Positions 16,912-25,766 of a stretch of DNA of 36,640 nt are shown in pieces. The translations under genes and the position numbers were made by a program. This DNA comes from an uncultured Clostridia bacterium (GTDB taxonomy: Bacteria > Bacillota > Clostridia > Oscillospirales > SIG627). The notes below the pieces were generated by a model. The model saw nothing but the letters and a program-made list of their open reading frames with translations. It had not been told where the DNA came from and did not search any database. The DNA lies in contig CAMPCJ010000008.1 in assembly GCA_946645685.1 (NCBI GenBank), positions 1 through 36,640 on the forward strand. Direction: 5' to 3'. Numbering within the stretch: position 1 is the stretch's first letter; every line of letters begins with the position of its first letter.

Positions 16912-18186
16912 TTACAGCACGATATAGGCGTCCCGCTCGGCGCCCACGGAAACGGTGCGGATGGGACAGCCCACCGCCTTTTCCAGATAGCGGATGTAGT
17001 CCAGGGCTTCCCGGGGCAGATCTTCCTTCTTCCGGCAGCCGGAAATATCGCACCGGAAGCCCGGCAGGTATTCATAGACGGGCTTGGCGTTCATCAGCGC
17101 CGTGCCCATGGGGAAATCCTCCGTCCGCTTGCCGTTCACCTCGTACGCCACGCAAACGGGGATCTTGTCGCAGTAGGAAAGCACGTCCAGCTTGGTCAGC
17201 GCCAGCTCCGTGGCGCCCTGCATCATCACGCCGTAGCGGCTGGCGGGCACGTCGAAACCGCCCACCCGGCGGGGACGGCCGGTGGCGGCGCCGTATTCGC
17301 CGCCCGCTTCCCGCAGCTCATCCCCCTCCTTGCCGAACAGCTCGCAGGTGAAGGGGCCCTCGCCCACGCAGGAGGAGTACGCCTTCATGATGCCGATGAC
17401 CCGGTCGAGCTTGGCGCCGGGAATGCCCGCGCCGATGGGGGCGTAGGCGGCGATGGTGTAAGAGGCGGAGGTGTAGGGCAGAATGCCGAAGTCCACGTCC
17501 CGCAGGGCGCCCAGCTGCGCCTCGAAGAGGATCCTCTTCCCCGCCTTCAGCGCCTCGGACAGATACACGGTGGTGTTCTTGATGTGGCACTTGAGGGGAT
17601 CGCCGTATTTCTTCAGCCAGGCGAACATTTCCTCGGCGGAGAGGGGGGCGTGCTTATACCCGTCCCGCACGGTGAGGTTTTTCCATTCCACAATGCCGTC
17701 CAGCTTCTTTTTCAGCACCTCGTCGCTTTCCAGAAGGTCGCCGAAGCGGATGACCTTTTTCATATATTTATCCGCGTACACGGGGGAAATGCCCCGGCGG
17801 GTGGAGCCGAATTTGGCGTCTCCCAGACGATCCTCCTCCAGGCAGTCCAGCAGCTTGTGATAGGGCATACAGATGACGGCGCGGTCGGAGATGATCAGAT
17901 GATCTCCCGCAAAGGAGATGCCCTTGTCCGTCAGCGCCTTCATTTCGCCCGCCAGATGTTCGATGTCCACCACCATGCCGGGCCCCAGCACGTTGGCGGT
18001 GCCGTCCCGCAGAACGCCGGAGGGAAGCAGGTTCAGGATGAAGCGCCCCCGGTCGTTGATCACGGTGTGACCCGCGTTGTTGCCGCCCTGATAGCGGATG
18101 ATGATGTCATATTCCTCGGAAAGCAGGTCCACCATACGGCCCTTGCCTTCGTCTCCCCAGTTGGTCCCTACGATCGCAGTCAGCAT
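16912..18186 (-). CDS. purA: Adenylosuccinate synthetase
   Basis: MLTAIVGTNWGDEGKGRMVDLLSEEYDIIIRYQGGNNAGHTVINDRGRFILNLLPSGVL... Confidence 0.98.
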   Translation of the reverse strand: MLTAIVGTNWGDEGKGRMVDLLSEEYDIIIRYQGGNNAGHTVINDRGRFILNLLPSGVLRDGTANVLGPGMVVDIEHLAGEMKALTDKGISFAGDHLIISDRAVICMPYHKLLDCLEEDRLGDAKFGSTRRGISPVYADKYMKKVIRFGDLLESDEVLKKKLDGIVEWKNLTVRDGYKHAPLSAEEMFAWLKKYGDPLKCHIKNTTVYLSEALKAGKRILFEAQLGALRDVDFGILPYTSASYTIAAYAPIGAGIPGAKLDRVIGIMKAYSSCVGEGPFTCELFGKEGDELREAGGEYGAATGRPRRVGGFDVPASRYGVMMQGATELALTKLDVLSYCDKIPVCVAYEVNGKRTEDFPMGTALMNAKPVYEYLPGFRCDISGCRKKEDLPREALDYIRYLEKAVGCPIRTVSVGAERDAYIVL

Positions 18187-18235
18187 TGTCTTTCCCTCTT
18201 TTTCTCGATGATTCCTTCGCGCCGCCGGCGCGGTT

Positions 18236-19663
18236 TTATACGGTGATCTCGCTCTCGTCGCCTTCCGCCCGGTTGGCTTCCAGAACGGGGGCGACCCAAT
18301 CCTTCAAAAACGCCTCGGTCTGCTCCGGCGCCATGCCGATGAAGCCGCGCACGTCCAGCGCCGCCGCCCACTCCGCTTCGGAGAGCGCGAAGGCGGGATC
18401 GCTCCGCAGGCGGGAGAGCAGGTCGTTTTCGCCGCCGTTTTCCTTCACGTTCTGCGCCGCCGCCACGGAATGGACGCGGATCTTTTCGTGAAGCGCCTGG
18501 CGGTCGCCGCCCCGGGCGACCAGCGCCATGAGAATGTTCTCCGTGGCGAGGAAGGGCAGCTCCTCCTCCAGATGCCGCCGGCACCGGGCGGGATAGATCT
18601 TCCCGTGGCGCAGGATGTTTTCCGCCAGGGAGAGGATCCCGTCCGCCGCCAAAAAGGCTTCCGGCAGGGACAGGCGGCGGTTGGCGGAATCGTCCAGCGT
18701 CCGCTCCAGCCACTGCCCGGCGGCGGTGAACGCCGCGTTCTGCGCGTCGGTGATGATGTAGCGCGCCAGGGCGGCGATGCGCTCGCTGCGCATGGGGTTG
18801 CGCTTGTACGCCATGGCGGAAGACCCGATCTGCCCCGCCTCGAAAGGCTCGTCAAACTCCTTTAAGTGGGACAGGAGCCGGGTGTCGTTGGAAAACTTGT
18901 GGAGAGACTGGGCGATGCCGGACAGCACCGCCAGGATCTGATAGTCCGTTTTGCGGCTGTAGGTCTGCCCGGAGACGGGGGTGATCTTCTCAAAGCCCAT
19001 TTTCCGGGCGATGCGCCGCTCCAGCTCCAGCACCTTTTCCCGGTCGCCGTCAAACAGCGCCAGGAAGCTGGCGCCGGTGCCCGTGGCGCCCTTGCACCCG
19101 AAGAAGGACAGATGCTCCTCTTCAAAATCCAGCCGTTCCAGATCGCTCAGAAGATCCCGCAGCCACAGGGTCGCCCGTTTGCCCACGGTGGTGGGCTGCG
19201 CCGCCTGGAAATGGGTGAAGCCCAGGCAGGGGACGTCCTTCCATTTCTCCGCGAAGGAGGCGGCGGCGTCGATGACCCGGACGAGCTTCTTTTTGATGAG
19301 CCGCAGGGACTCCCGCAGGCAGATGATGTCGGTATTGTCCCCCACGTAGCAGCTGGTGGCGCCCAGGTGGATGATCCCCGCCGCCTTGGGGCACGCCTTG
19401 CCGAAGGTGAATACGTGCGCCATCACGTCGTGCCGCACCTCTTTTTCCCGGGCGGCGGCGGTTTCGTAGTCGATGTCCGTCAGGTGGGCGCGCATCTCGT
19501 CGAGCTGTTCGTCGGTGATGGGAAGACCCAGCTCCTGTTCCGCTTCCGCCAGCGCCAGCCAAAGCCGGCGCCAGGTGGAAAACTTAAAGTCCGGCGACCA
19601 GATCTTTTGCATCTCCCGCCCCGCGTACCGGGCGGATAAGGGAGAGGTGTAAACGTCGTTCAT
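18236..19663 (-). CDS. purB: Adenylosuccinate lyase
   Basis: MNDVYTSPLSARYAGREMQKIWSPDFKFSTWRRLWLALAEAEQELGLPI...HLGATSCYVGDNTD...GSSAMAYKRNPMRSER: fumarase/ASL signature. Confidence 0.97.
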   Translation of the reverse strand: MNDVYTSPLSARYAGREMQKIWSPDFKFSTWRRLWLALAEAEQELGLPITDEQLDEMRAHLTDIDYETAAAREKEVRHDVMAHVFTFGKACPKAAGIIHLGATSCYVGDNTDIICLRESLRLIKKKLVRVIDAAASFAEKWKDVPCLGFTHFQAAQPTTVGKRATLWLRDLLSDLERLDFEEEHLSFFGCKGATGTGASFLALFDGDREKVLELERRIARKMGFEKITPVSGQTYSRKTDYQILAVLSGIAQSLHKFSNDTRLLSHLKEFDEPFEAGQIGSSAMAYKRNPMRSERIAALARYIITDAQNAAFTAAGQWLERTLDDSANRRLSLPEAFLAADGILSLAENILRHGKIYPARCRRHLEEELPFLATENILMALVARGGDRQALHEKIRVHSVAAAQNVKENGGENDLLSRLRSDPAFALSEAEWAAALDVRGFIGMAPEQTEAFLKDWVAPVLEANRAEGDESEITV

Positions 19664-19721
19664 GAAAAACCTCGATTCTTTGCGCCTCTGCCGGGGCGTC
19701 TGAAACATAATTCAACACGCT

Positions 19722-19750
19722 ATTATAATATATATATTTAGGAAAGTCAA
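19722..19750 (-). promoter_or_regulatory. Sigma-A promoter of purB operon (TTGACT-17 bp-TATAAT)
   Basis: Reverse strand TTGACT ttcctaaatatatatat TATAAT. Confidence 0.8.
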
Positions 19751-19773
19751 GGATAAGAGAGGGGCGGATGGAC

Positions 19774-19802
19774 TTGCATTTTCCCCGCCGCCGTGGTAGT
19801 AT
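19774..19802 (+). promoter_or_regulatory. Predicted promoter of rRNA methyltransferase gene (TTGCAT-17 bp-TAGTAT)
   Basis: TTGCAT 19774-19779, -10-like TAGTAT 19797-19802 (or TATAGT 19800-19805), divergent from the purB promoter. Confidence 0.5.
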
Positions 19803-19833
19803 AGTATCCGTATCGATACGGAGGAAACGGGAT

Positions 19834-21174
19834 ATGGCGTGGCACGAGGCGTTCCGGCGGGAAATGGAAACGGTATTGGGAGCGGAAGCCCCCGCCTTTT
19901 TCGCCGCCCTGGAGGAAGCGCCGCGGAAAGGACTGCGCCTTTTGCCCGGCAGGGGCGACGGCGCCGCCCAGAGAGAAGCGCTTCGTCCCTTTCTCGCCTC
20001 TCCCATTCCCTTTGCCGGGGACGGGTGGTTTCTGAAGCCCTCCGTTTCTTCCCTGGGCAACCATCCCCTCCACGCGGGCGGGGCGATTTATCTGCAGGAT
20101 CCCGCCGCCATGGCGCCCGCCTCCTGCGTGACCGTGCGGGAGGACGACCGGATCCTGGATCTGTGCGCCGCCCCGGGGGGCAAAAGCGTCGCCCTGGGCG
20201 CCCGCCTGGGGGAAGGCGGCGTTTTGGTGTGCAACGAGCCCTCTCCCGTCCGGCGCAGGATATTGCTGCAAAACCTGGAGCGGTGCGGTGTTCCCGCGGC
20301 TGTGTACGGGCTGGACGCGGCGGAAGAGCTGCCGGCGGCGTGGCGGGAAGCCTTCGATCTGGTGGTGTGCGACGCCCCCTGTTCCGGGGAAGGGATGTTC
20401 CGCAAGGAGCCGGAGGCGGTGGAGCGGTGGAGCGAGGAGCGGGTGGAAAGCCTTGCCGCCCTGCAGGAAAGGATCCTTGCCCGGGCGGCGGACTGCGTTG
20501 CCCCCGGCGGCACCCTGCTTTACGCCACCTGCACCTGGAACAGAAAAGAGAATGAAGAACAGGTCGCCCGCCTGCTTGCCCGGCGGGGGGATCTGACGCC
20601 TGCTCCCGCCCCGGAAGCGGTGCGCGCCTGCTCCCGCCCCGGCGTGGCGCTGCCCGGCTTCGACGGATCGTGCTGCCGCCGCTTTTACCCCCACGTCTTT
20701 CCCGGGGAAGGGCAGTTCCTGGCGATCCTGGTCCGGGAAGGGACCCGTCCGCCCCGGCGCCCCTTTGCGGAAGAGGGCGGCGGAAAAAAGCGCCCGGAGG
20801 AAGCCGTGGCGCGGGACTTTCTGACGACCTTCCTCGCCCGTCCCCTGTCCGGAGAGCTGCTGGAGCGGGACGGACTGTGGTACGCCTCTCTCACCGGCGC
20901 GGGGGGCGCCAGCCCCGGCGTTTTGCTGGGCGAAGTGCGAAAAGGGCGCTTCGTGCCCCACCACCGCCTGTTTTTGCTCCGCCACGCCGTTTTCCGGAAC
21001 ACGCTGGAGCTGGACGAGGCGGAGGCGCGGGCGTATCTGTCCGGCGAGGAACTGCCCCGGGCGGGGGACGGATGGGCGCAGGCGCGCTATCTGGGCTGTC
21101 CCCTGGGGGGCGTGAAGCTCTCCGGCGGCAGAGCCAAAAATCATTATCCGAAAGGACTGCGGATCCATGTATGA
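19834..21174 (+). CDS. RsmB/RsmF (NOL1/NOP2/sun) family rRNA cytosine-C5 methyltransferase
   Basis: LCAAPGGKSVALGARL (SAM motif), VVCDAPCSGEGMFRKEPEA, GTLLYATCTWNRKENEEQV: RsmF-type motifs with PCSGEGMF and TCTW catalytic cysteines. Confidence 0.92.
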   Translation: MAWHEAFRREMETVLGAEAPAFFAALEEAPRKGLRLLPGRGDGAAQREALRPFLASPIPFAGDGWFLKPSVSSLGNHPLHAGGAIYLQDPAAMAPASCVTVREDDRILDLCAAPGGKSVALGARLGEGGVLVCNEPSPVRRRILLQNLERCGVPAAVYGLDAAEELPAAWREAFDLVVCDAPCSGEGMFRKEPEAVERWSEERVESLAALQERILARAADCVAPGGTLLYATCTWNRKENEEQVARLLARRGDLTPAPAPEAVRACSRPGVALPGFDGSCCRRFYPHVFPGEGQFLAILVREGTRPPRRPFAEEGGGKKRPEEAVARDFLTTFLARPLSGELLERDGLWYASLTGAGGASPGVLLGEVRKGRFVPHHRLFLLRHAVFRNTLELDEAEARAYLSGEELPRAGDGWAQARYLGCPLGGVKLSGGRAKNHYPKGLRIHV

Positions 21175-21667
21175 CGAATTGACCAAAGTTGATATTCAGA
21201 AAATGCAGGAGGAGATCGACGCCCGGGTGGCGATGGGTCCCGAGCTTCGCGCCGCCGTGCAGCAGGCGCGGGAGCTGGGGGATCTCAGCGAAAACGACGA
21301 ATACCGCACCGCCCGCCGGGAAAAGGCGCAGAACGATTCCCGCATCCGTTACCTGCGGAATATGATCGCCACCGCCCGCGTGATCGACGCGGAATCCGGG
21401 GCGGACGAGGTGGGTCTGTTCGACCGGGTGACCCTGTATATAGAGGAAGACGACTGCGAGGAAAGCTACCGGCTGGTCACCACCTTGCGGGAAAACGTGC
21501 TGGAGGGCTGTGTTTCCAAGGAAAGTCCCCTGGGAAAAGCCGTTCTGGGCAGGAAGGTGGGCGATCGGGTGGAGATCCGCCCCAATGAAAGCTACAAATA
21601 CTTCGCGGTGATCCGCGCCATCGAAAAAGGCTTCGACGACCCGGATCTGCCCATTACGTCCTATTGA
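21167..21667 (+). CDS. greA: Transcription elongation factor GreA family
   Basis: MQEEIDARVAMGPELRAAVQQARELGDLSENDEYRTARREKAQNDSRIRYLRNMIATARVID: GreA coiled-coil with GDLSENxEY; C-terminal FKBP-like domain (ESPLGKAVLGRKVGDRVE). Confidence 0.9.
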   Translation: MYDELTKVDIQKMQEEIDARVAMGPELRAAVQQARELGDLSENDEYRTARREKAQNDSRIRYLRNMIATARVIDAESGADEVGLFDRVTLYIEEDDCEESYRLVTTLRENVLEGCVSKESPLGKAVLGRKVGDRVEIRPNESYKYFAVIRAIEKGFDDPDLPITSY

Positions 21668-21681
21668 GGAGGGGAAGACAA

Positions 21682-23496
21682 GTGAAACGACGCATAACGG
21701 CATTGTTTTTGGCGCTGGCGATGATCCTTTCTCTCGCCCCCGCCGTCTTTGCGGACGGGGCGTCCATCGTTCAGGTGGCGATCGACGTGAAGGCGCCCGC
21801 GCAGGGGGAGACCCCGGAGGAGCCCTCCGTGCGGCTGTGGAAAAAAACGGATCAGGGCGGCGCCTCTCAAGCGGTGGAGATCCCGAAAACAGACATCTTC
21901 ATCGACTACAGATGGCAGGAGAGCGGACAGGGCGAAGGCGAGTTTTTCATGGACAAGTTTGAGGACGGGCATACGTATATCCTCACCGTGCTCATCGACG
22001 GTCTGCGGAAAGACTACAACGTGAACAACCCCACCCTCTATCTGAACGGGGCGAAAAAGACGAGCGGCTACCAGATGTCCGTGCAGGGGGACGACGTGAT
22101 CTTCACGCTGACATTCACCGTGAACGCCGGGGACATTGCCCCCGCCGTCGCCGCCACCATCGACGGGGAGATCAAGTCTTCCCTGGATAAGGAGTACGAC
22201 GGGAAGGACGTGATCCTTGCCGCCGCCGTCACCGCCCCCTTGAAGGGCGTGAGCTACACCTTCCAGTGGTATAAGGACAACAAGCCCGTCGCAGGCGGCG
22301 CCCGGGAGCGCCTGATCCTGCACAACGTTTCGGACTCCGGCACCTACGCCTGCCAGGTCACCGCCGCCTCGCCGGGGCTGGCGCCCCGCTCCACCAATTC
22401 CGTGCCCCTCACCGTTTCCATCAAGCCCCACCCCGTCACGCTGGTGATCGAGGACGTGGAAAAGAAGAGCGGTGAAAGCGACCCGGAGCTGGTCTACACC
22501 GTGGACGGCGACGCCTATGATCCCCTGGAAGGCGCCCTTGTCCGGGAAGAGGGCGAGGCGAAGGGGGAGTATGAGATCGACGTGGGCACCCTCGCCTTTG
22601 CGGAGAACGTGGCGGAAAACTACACGGTCACCGTCCGCAAGGGGCGCTTCTCCATCGTGGGAGAGGGGGAAGAGGCGTTCGCGCCGCTGACCGACGTGTC
22701 CGACCTGTCTTACCTTCTGGGCAAAAACCAAAGCAAGGTGCGGGTGAGCGCCACCCGGGGCGCCCTGCCCCAGGGCACGGTGCTTTCCCTCTCCGTGGTG
22801 AAGGAGCAGGATCGGGAGAAGCTGGAGGAAGCGTCCGGCGGCGTGGGGATCATGAAGTCCCTCACCGTCGCCGTCACCGGCGGGGAAAAGAACGAATTGA
22901 ACAAAAACGCCGTCCTGCGCCTGCTTCTGCCCCTCACCGAGGAGCAGGAACGCTACGACCCCGCCACCTTGAAAGCCCTGCTCTTAAAGCCGGACGGCCA
23001 GGTGGAGCCGGTGGAGGTGGCGCGGGAAAAGGACGAGTTCACCGGGGTGGTTTACCTGGTGGTCAAGATGACTTCTCCCGGTACGCTGGCGGTTTTGAAG
23101 GGCGAGCTGCTGCCGGAGGAGCCGGCGGAGGAAGCCGCCCCCGGTGAAACGGGCAAGGGTCCCCGGAAGAGCGCCGGGTGGCTGTGGGCGTTGATCATCG
23201 TGGTGGCGCTGGGCGCCGCCGGGGTCATCGTGTACGTGGTGATCCGTTCCAAAAAGGAAGAGGAGCCGGTGAAAAAGTACACGCCGGCGCCGAAAAAGAA
23301 CACCGCGCCTCCCGCCCCCGCCCCGTCTCCGCGGCAGTCGGGGGAGGCACCCGCCGCCGACGGGGGCGAGACCCGCGCCATCCCCGCCGTCCGTCCCACC
23401 CGTGAGGCGCCCGGCAACGGGGAAGCGGGCGAACCCGTGGATCCCCCGCCCGTGACGGGCAGGGTCATCTCCTTTGACGATCTGGAGGATGATTAA
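21682..23496 (+). CDS. Secreted/membrane-anchored protein with Ig-like domain and proline-rich C-terminal cytoplasmic tail
   Basis: Signal peptide MKRRITALFLALAMILSLAPAVFA (GTG start 21682, SD AGGAGGGG). Ig-like segment VSYTFQWYKDNKPV...HNVSDSGTYACQVTA. C-terminal TM WLWALIIVVALGAAGVIVYVVI then a PAPKK-rich tail. Confidence 0.8.
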   Translation: MKRRITALFLALAMILSLAPAVFADGASIVQVAIDVKAPAQGETPEEPSVRLWKKTDQGGASQAVEIPKTDIFIDYRWQESGQGEGEFFMDKFEDGHTYILTVLIDGLRKDYNVNNPTLYLNGAKKTSGYQMSVQGDDVIFTLTFTVNAGDIAPAVAATIDGEIKSSLDKEYDGKDVILAAAVTAPLKGVSYTFQWYKDNKPVAGGARERLILHNVSDSGTYACQVTAASPGLAPRSTNSVPLTVSIKPHPVTLVIEDVEKKSGESDPELVYTVDGDAYDPLEGALVREEGEAKGEYEIDVGTLAFAENVAENYTVTVRKGRFSIVGEGEEAFAPLTDVSDLSYLLGKNQSKVRVSATRGALPQGTVLSLSVVKEQDREKLEEASGGVGIMKSLTVAVTGGEKNELNKNAVLRLLLPLTEEQERYDPATLKALLLKPDGQVEPVEVAREKDEFTGVVYLVVKMTSPGTLAVLKGELLPEEPAEEAAPGETGKGPRKSAGWLWALIIVVALGAAGVIVYVVIRSKKEEEPVKKYTPAPKKNTAPPAPAPSPRQSGEAPAADGGETRAIPAVRPTREAPGNGEAGEPVDPPPVTGRVISFDDLEDD

Positions 23497-23529
23497 ACAG
23501 GGGCAAGGCGCCCCGGAAAGAAGGAACAG

Positions 23530-24339
23530 ATGGAAAAGAAAGATTCTATGAAGACCGTGCGCGGCTTTGCCAAAGCCGGCGCCATCCTGCTGCGGATCGC
23601 GCAGGTGTTGGCTATCATCGGCTTTGTGGGGTTGATCATCGGTCTGGTCAGCCTGGCGGTGATCCCCGCCGATCTGGTGCGGGTCACCGTGGGAACGAAC
23701 GTGAAGGTGGACGTGAACATGACCGCCATCCTATCCGCCGAGGAGTGGCAGAGGGTGAAGGAAGACGTCCGGCAGAGCATCGCCGTCGACGGAGACGAGG
23801 AGCTTGCCGTCACCGATACCGGCGTGACGATCACCACCGACGGCGCGGCGGAAATGACCCGGGGCGATCTGGCGTTTGCCATAATGCCGCCGCTTCTGAC
23901 CCTGGCGGTGCTGTGGTATTTCTGCCGGGAGCTGCGGAAGGCGCTGGTGAACATCCGTGACGGGCAGGAGCCCTTCACCCGGGAGAACGCCGGACACCTG
24001 AAAGCCGCCGGTATCACGCTGCTGGTGGGCGCCGCCGCGCCCGCCGTCGCCACCTGGTTCATCAGGGTCTTTGCCACCCTGCGGGAAGGCGTCGGCATCA
24101 ACCTTACCATGGCCTTCGCGGGGCTGATGCTCCTGGGGCTTTCCGCACTGTTCAACGCCGTGGCGGACAGCCGTCAGCCCGTGGCGCCGCCCCCCGCCTT
24201 TACCGGGTACAGCGGTTATACCGCCGCCCCCGCCCCGGAACAGACGCCGGAGCAGACGCCGGAGCAGACGCCGGAACAGGCGCCGGAGCAGACGCCCGGG
24301 GAATCACCTTCCTCGCAAGACGACCCCAACGCCTTTTGA
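23530..24339 (+). CDS. DUF2975-like membrane protein with (PEQT)n tail
   Basis: Multi-TM layout with ILLRIAQVLAIIGFVGLIIGLVSL...LPPLLTLAVLWYFCRELRKALVNIRDGQEPFTRENAGHLKAAGITLLVGA, resembling DUF2975; tail PEQTPEQTPEQTPEQAPEQTPGES. Confidence 0.65.
   Translation: MEKKDSMKTVRGFAKAGAILLRIAQVLAIIGFVGLIIGLVSLAVIPADLVRVTVGTNVKVDVNMTAILSAEEWQRVKEDVRQSIAVDGDEELAVTDTGVTITTDGAAEMTRGDLAFAIMPPLLTLAVLWYFCRELRKALVNIRDGQEPFTRENAGHLKAAGITLLVGAAAPAVATWFIRVFATLREGVGINLTMAFAGLMLLGLSALFNAVADSRQPVAPPPAFTGYSGYTAAPAPEQTPEQTPEQTPEQAPEQTPGESPSSQDDPNAF
24236..24298 (+). repeat. In-frame 12-bp tandem repeat encoding Pro-Glu-Gln-Thr
   Basis: Repeats of CCGGAGCAGACG within the DUF2975-like gene. Confidence 0.9.
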
Positions 24340-24344
24340 GTGCA

Positions 24345-24386
24345 TAAAAAAAGAATGCGGATCCGCGGATCCGCACTCTTTTTTTT
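24345..24386. terminator. Bidirectional intrinsic terminator
   Basis: AAAAAAAG AATGCGGATCC GC GGATCCGCACT CTTTTTTTT between convergent genes. Confidence 0.88.
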
Positions 24387-24398
24387 GCGTTTTTGCGC

Positions 24399-25511
24399 TC
24401 AGAGCAGTTCAACCGAGCCGACGCCGATGAGGGCGCCCGTATCCCGGCGGAAAAGGGGGAGCTGTGCGCCGGCAAAGCGCACCCGCACCGTCTGCCCGAT
24501 GGTCAGGGGCGTTTCTCCGAAGATCACGGCGGAAAGAAGCGCGTCCCCCCGTTTGATCTGCACCGTGGTCTCCATCCCCGCGGGCAGGACGCTGTATACC
24601 TCGGCGAGCATGCCGCTCTCTCCCGGAAGGAGCTGTTCCGGGCGCACGCCCAGCGTTACCAGACCGTCCCGGGGCATCTCCCCCGCCCGGTCGGAAAAGG
24701 TGAAGCGGGCGTTTTGATCCCCCGCCAATCTCAGCAGGAGTTCTTCCCCGGGCAGCACCTGCGCGGGGAGCAGATTGATGGGCGGCGCGCCCACGAAGGA
24801 CGCGGCGAAGAGGTTGGCGGGGCGGCGGTACACCGTGAGCGGCGGCGCGCACTGGCGCACCACGCCCTGCTCCATCAGACAGATGGTGGTGGACAGGGTC
24901 ATGGCTTCCAGCTGGTCGTGGGTGACGTAGAGGAAGGTGCAGCCCGTCGCCAGATGGAGCCGCTGCAGCTCCGAGCGCATTTCCAGCCGGAGCTTGGCGT
25001 CCAGGTTGGACAGGGGCTCGTCCATCAGGATCAGCCGGGGACGGGGCGCCAGGGTACGGGCGATGGCGACCCGCTGCTGCTGTCCGCCGGAAAGCTGGGC
25101 GGGATAGCGATCCAGCAGCGCGTCGATCTTCACCGTCCGCGCCACCTCCTTCACCCGCTCGCCGATCCGCTCTTTGGTCAGGTCGCCCCCCTGCAGGGGG
25201 TAGGCGATGTTTTGATACACCGTCATGTTCGGCCACAGGGCGTAGTTCTGGAACAGAAGCCCGATCCCCCGGCGGTTGGCGGGGACGTTGATGTGCCTTT
25301 CCCGGTCGAAAACGGTCTTCCCGAACAGGTCGATGCGCCCGTCCGTGGGGGTCTCCAGCCCGGCGATCATCCGCAGGGTGGTGGTCTTCCCGCAGCCGGA
25401 GGGTCCCAGAAGGGTGACGAATGCCTTCTCCTCCACCGTCAGGGACAGGTCGTTTACGGCGCAGACTTCGCCGAAGCGCCGGGTCACGTGTGTCATGGTG
25501 ATCGCTGCCAT
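24399..25511 (-). CDS. ABC transporter ATP-binding protein, MsmX/UgpC (CUT1) type with C-terminal TOBE-like region
   Basis: MAAITMTHVTRRFGEVCAVNDLSLTVEEKAFVTLLGPSGCGKTTTLRMIAGLETPTDGRI...LLFQNYALWPNMTVYQNIAYPL...LSGGQQQRVAIARTLAPRPRLILMDEPLSNLDAKLR...YVTHDQLEAMTL. The ORF-track start at 26870 is an artefactual extension. Confidence 0.95.
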   Translation of the reverse strand: MAAITMTHVTRRFGEVCAVNDLSLTVEEKAFVTLLGPSGCGKTTTLRMIAGLETPTDGRIDLFGKTVFDRERHINVPANRRGIGLLFQNYALWPNMTVYQNIAYPLQGGDLTKERIGERVKEVARTVKIDALLDRYPAQLSGGQQQRVAIARTLAPRPRLILMDEPLSNLDAKLRLEMRSELQRLHLATGCTFLYVTHDQLEAMTLSTTICLMEQGVVRQCAPPLTVYRRPANLFAASFVGAPPINLLPAQVLPGEELLLRLAGDQNARFTFSDRAGEMPRDGLVTLGVRPEQLLPGESGMLAEVYSVLPAGMETTVQIKRGDALLSAVIFGETPLTIGQTVRVRFAGAQLPLFRRDTGALIGVGSVELL

Positions 25512-25689
25512 AGTTTCTCCGTTCCTATCAGTTGTTGATGGGGTGGCGGGCGCCGTTTCGTCCGGCGCTCTTACGGGATGAGTATACCACGCCAAAGCAA
25601 AACATTCAACAGAAAAACCAAGGAAATGGCGCCCCCCGCCCGCCGGAAAACGGGGAATTCCCGGAAAACACCGGGTTTGCTTCTTTCCC

Positions 25690-25718
25690 TTGCAAAACGG
25701 GGAACAGTGTGATACAAT
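25690..25718 (+). promoter_or_regulatory. Sigma-A promoter (TTGCAA-17 bp-TACAAT)
   Basis: TTGCAA 25690-25695 and TACAAT 25713-25718, upstream of the ATG/GTG at 25767. Confidence 0.75.
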
Positions 25719-25766
25719 GATAAGAACACACCCCGGCGGGGAATCGGAGCAAAAGGAGGAGGCGGC

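Noticed and set aside
16882-18246. 454-aa plus-strand ORF opposite purA
   Set aside because: Antisense shadow of purA.
19747-21186. 479-aa minus-strand ORF opposite the rRNA methyltransferase
   Set aside because: Antisense shadow; no recognisable domain.
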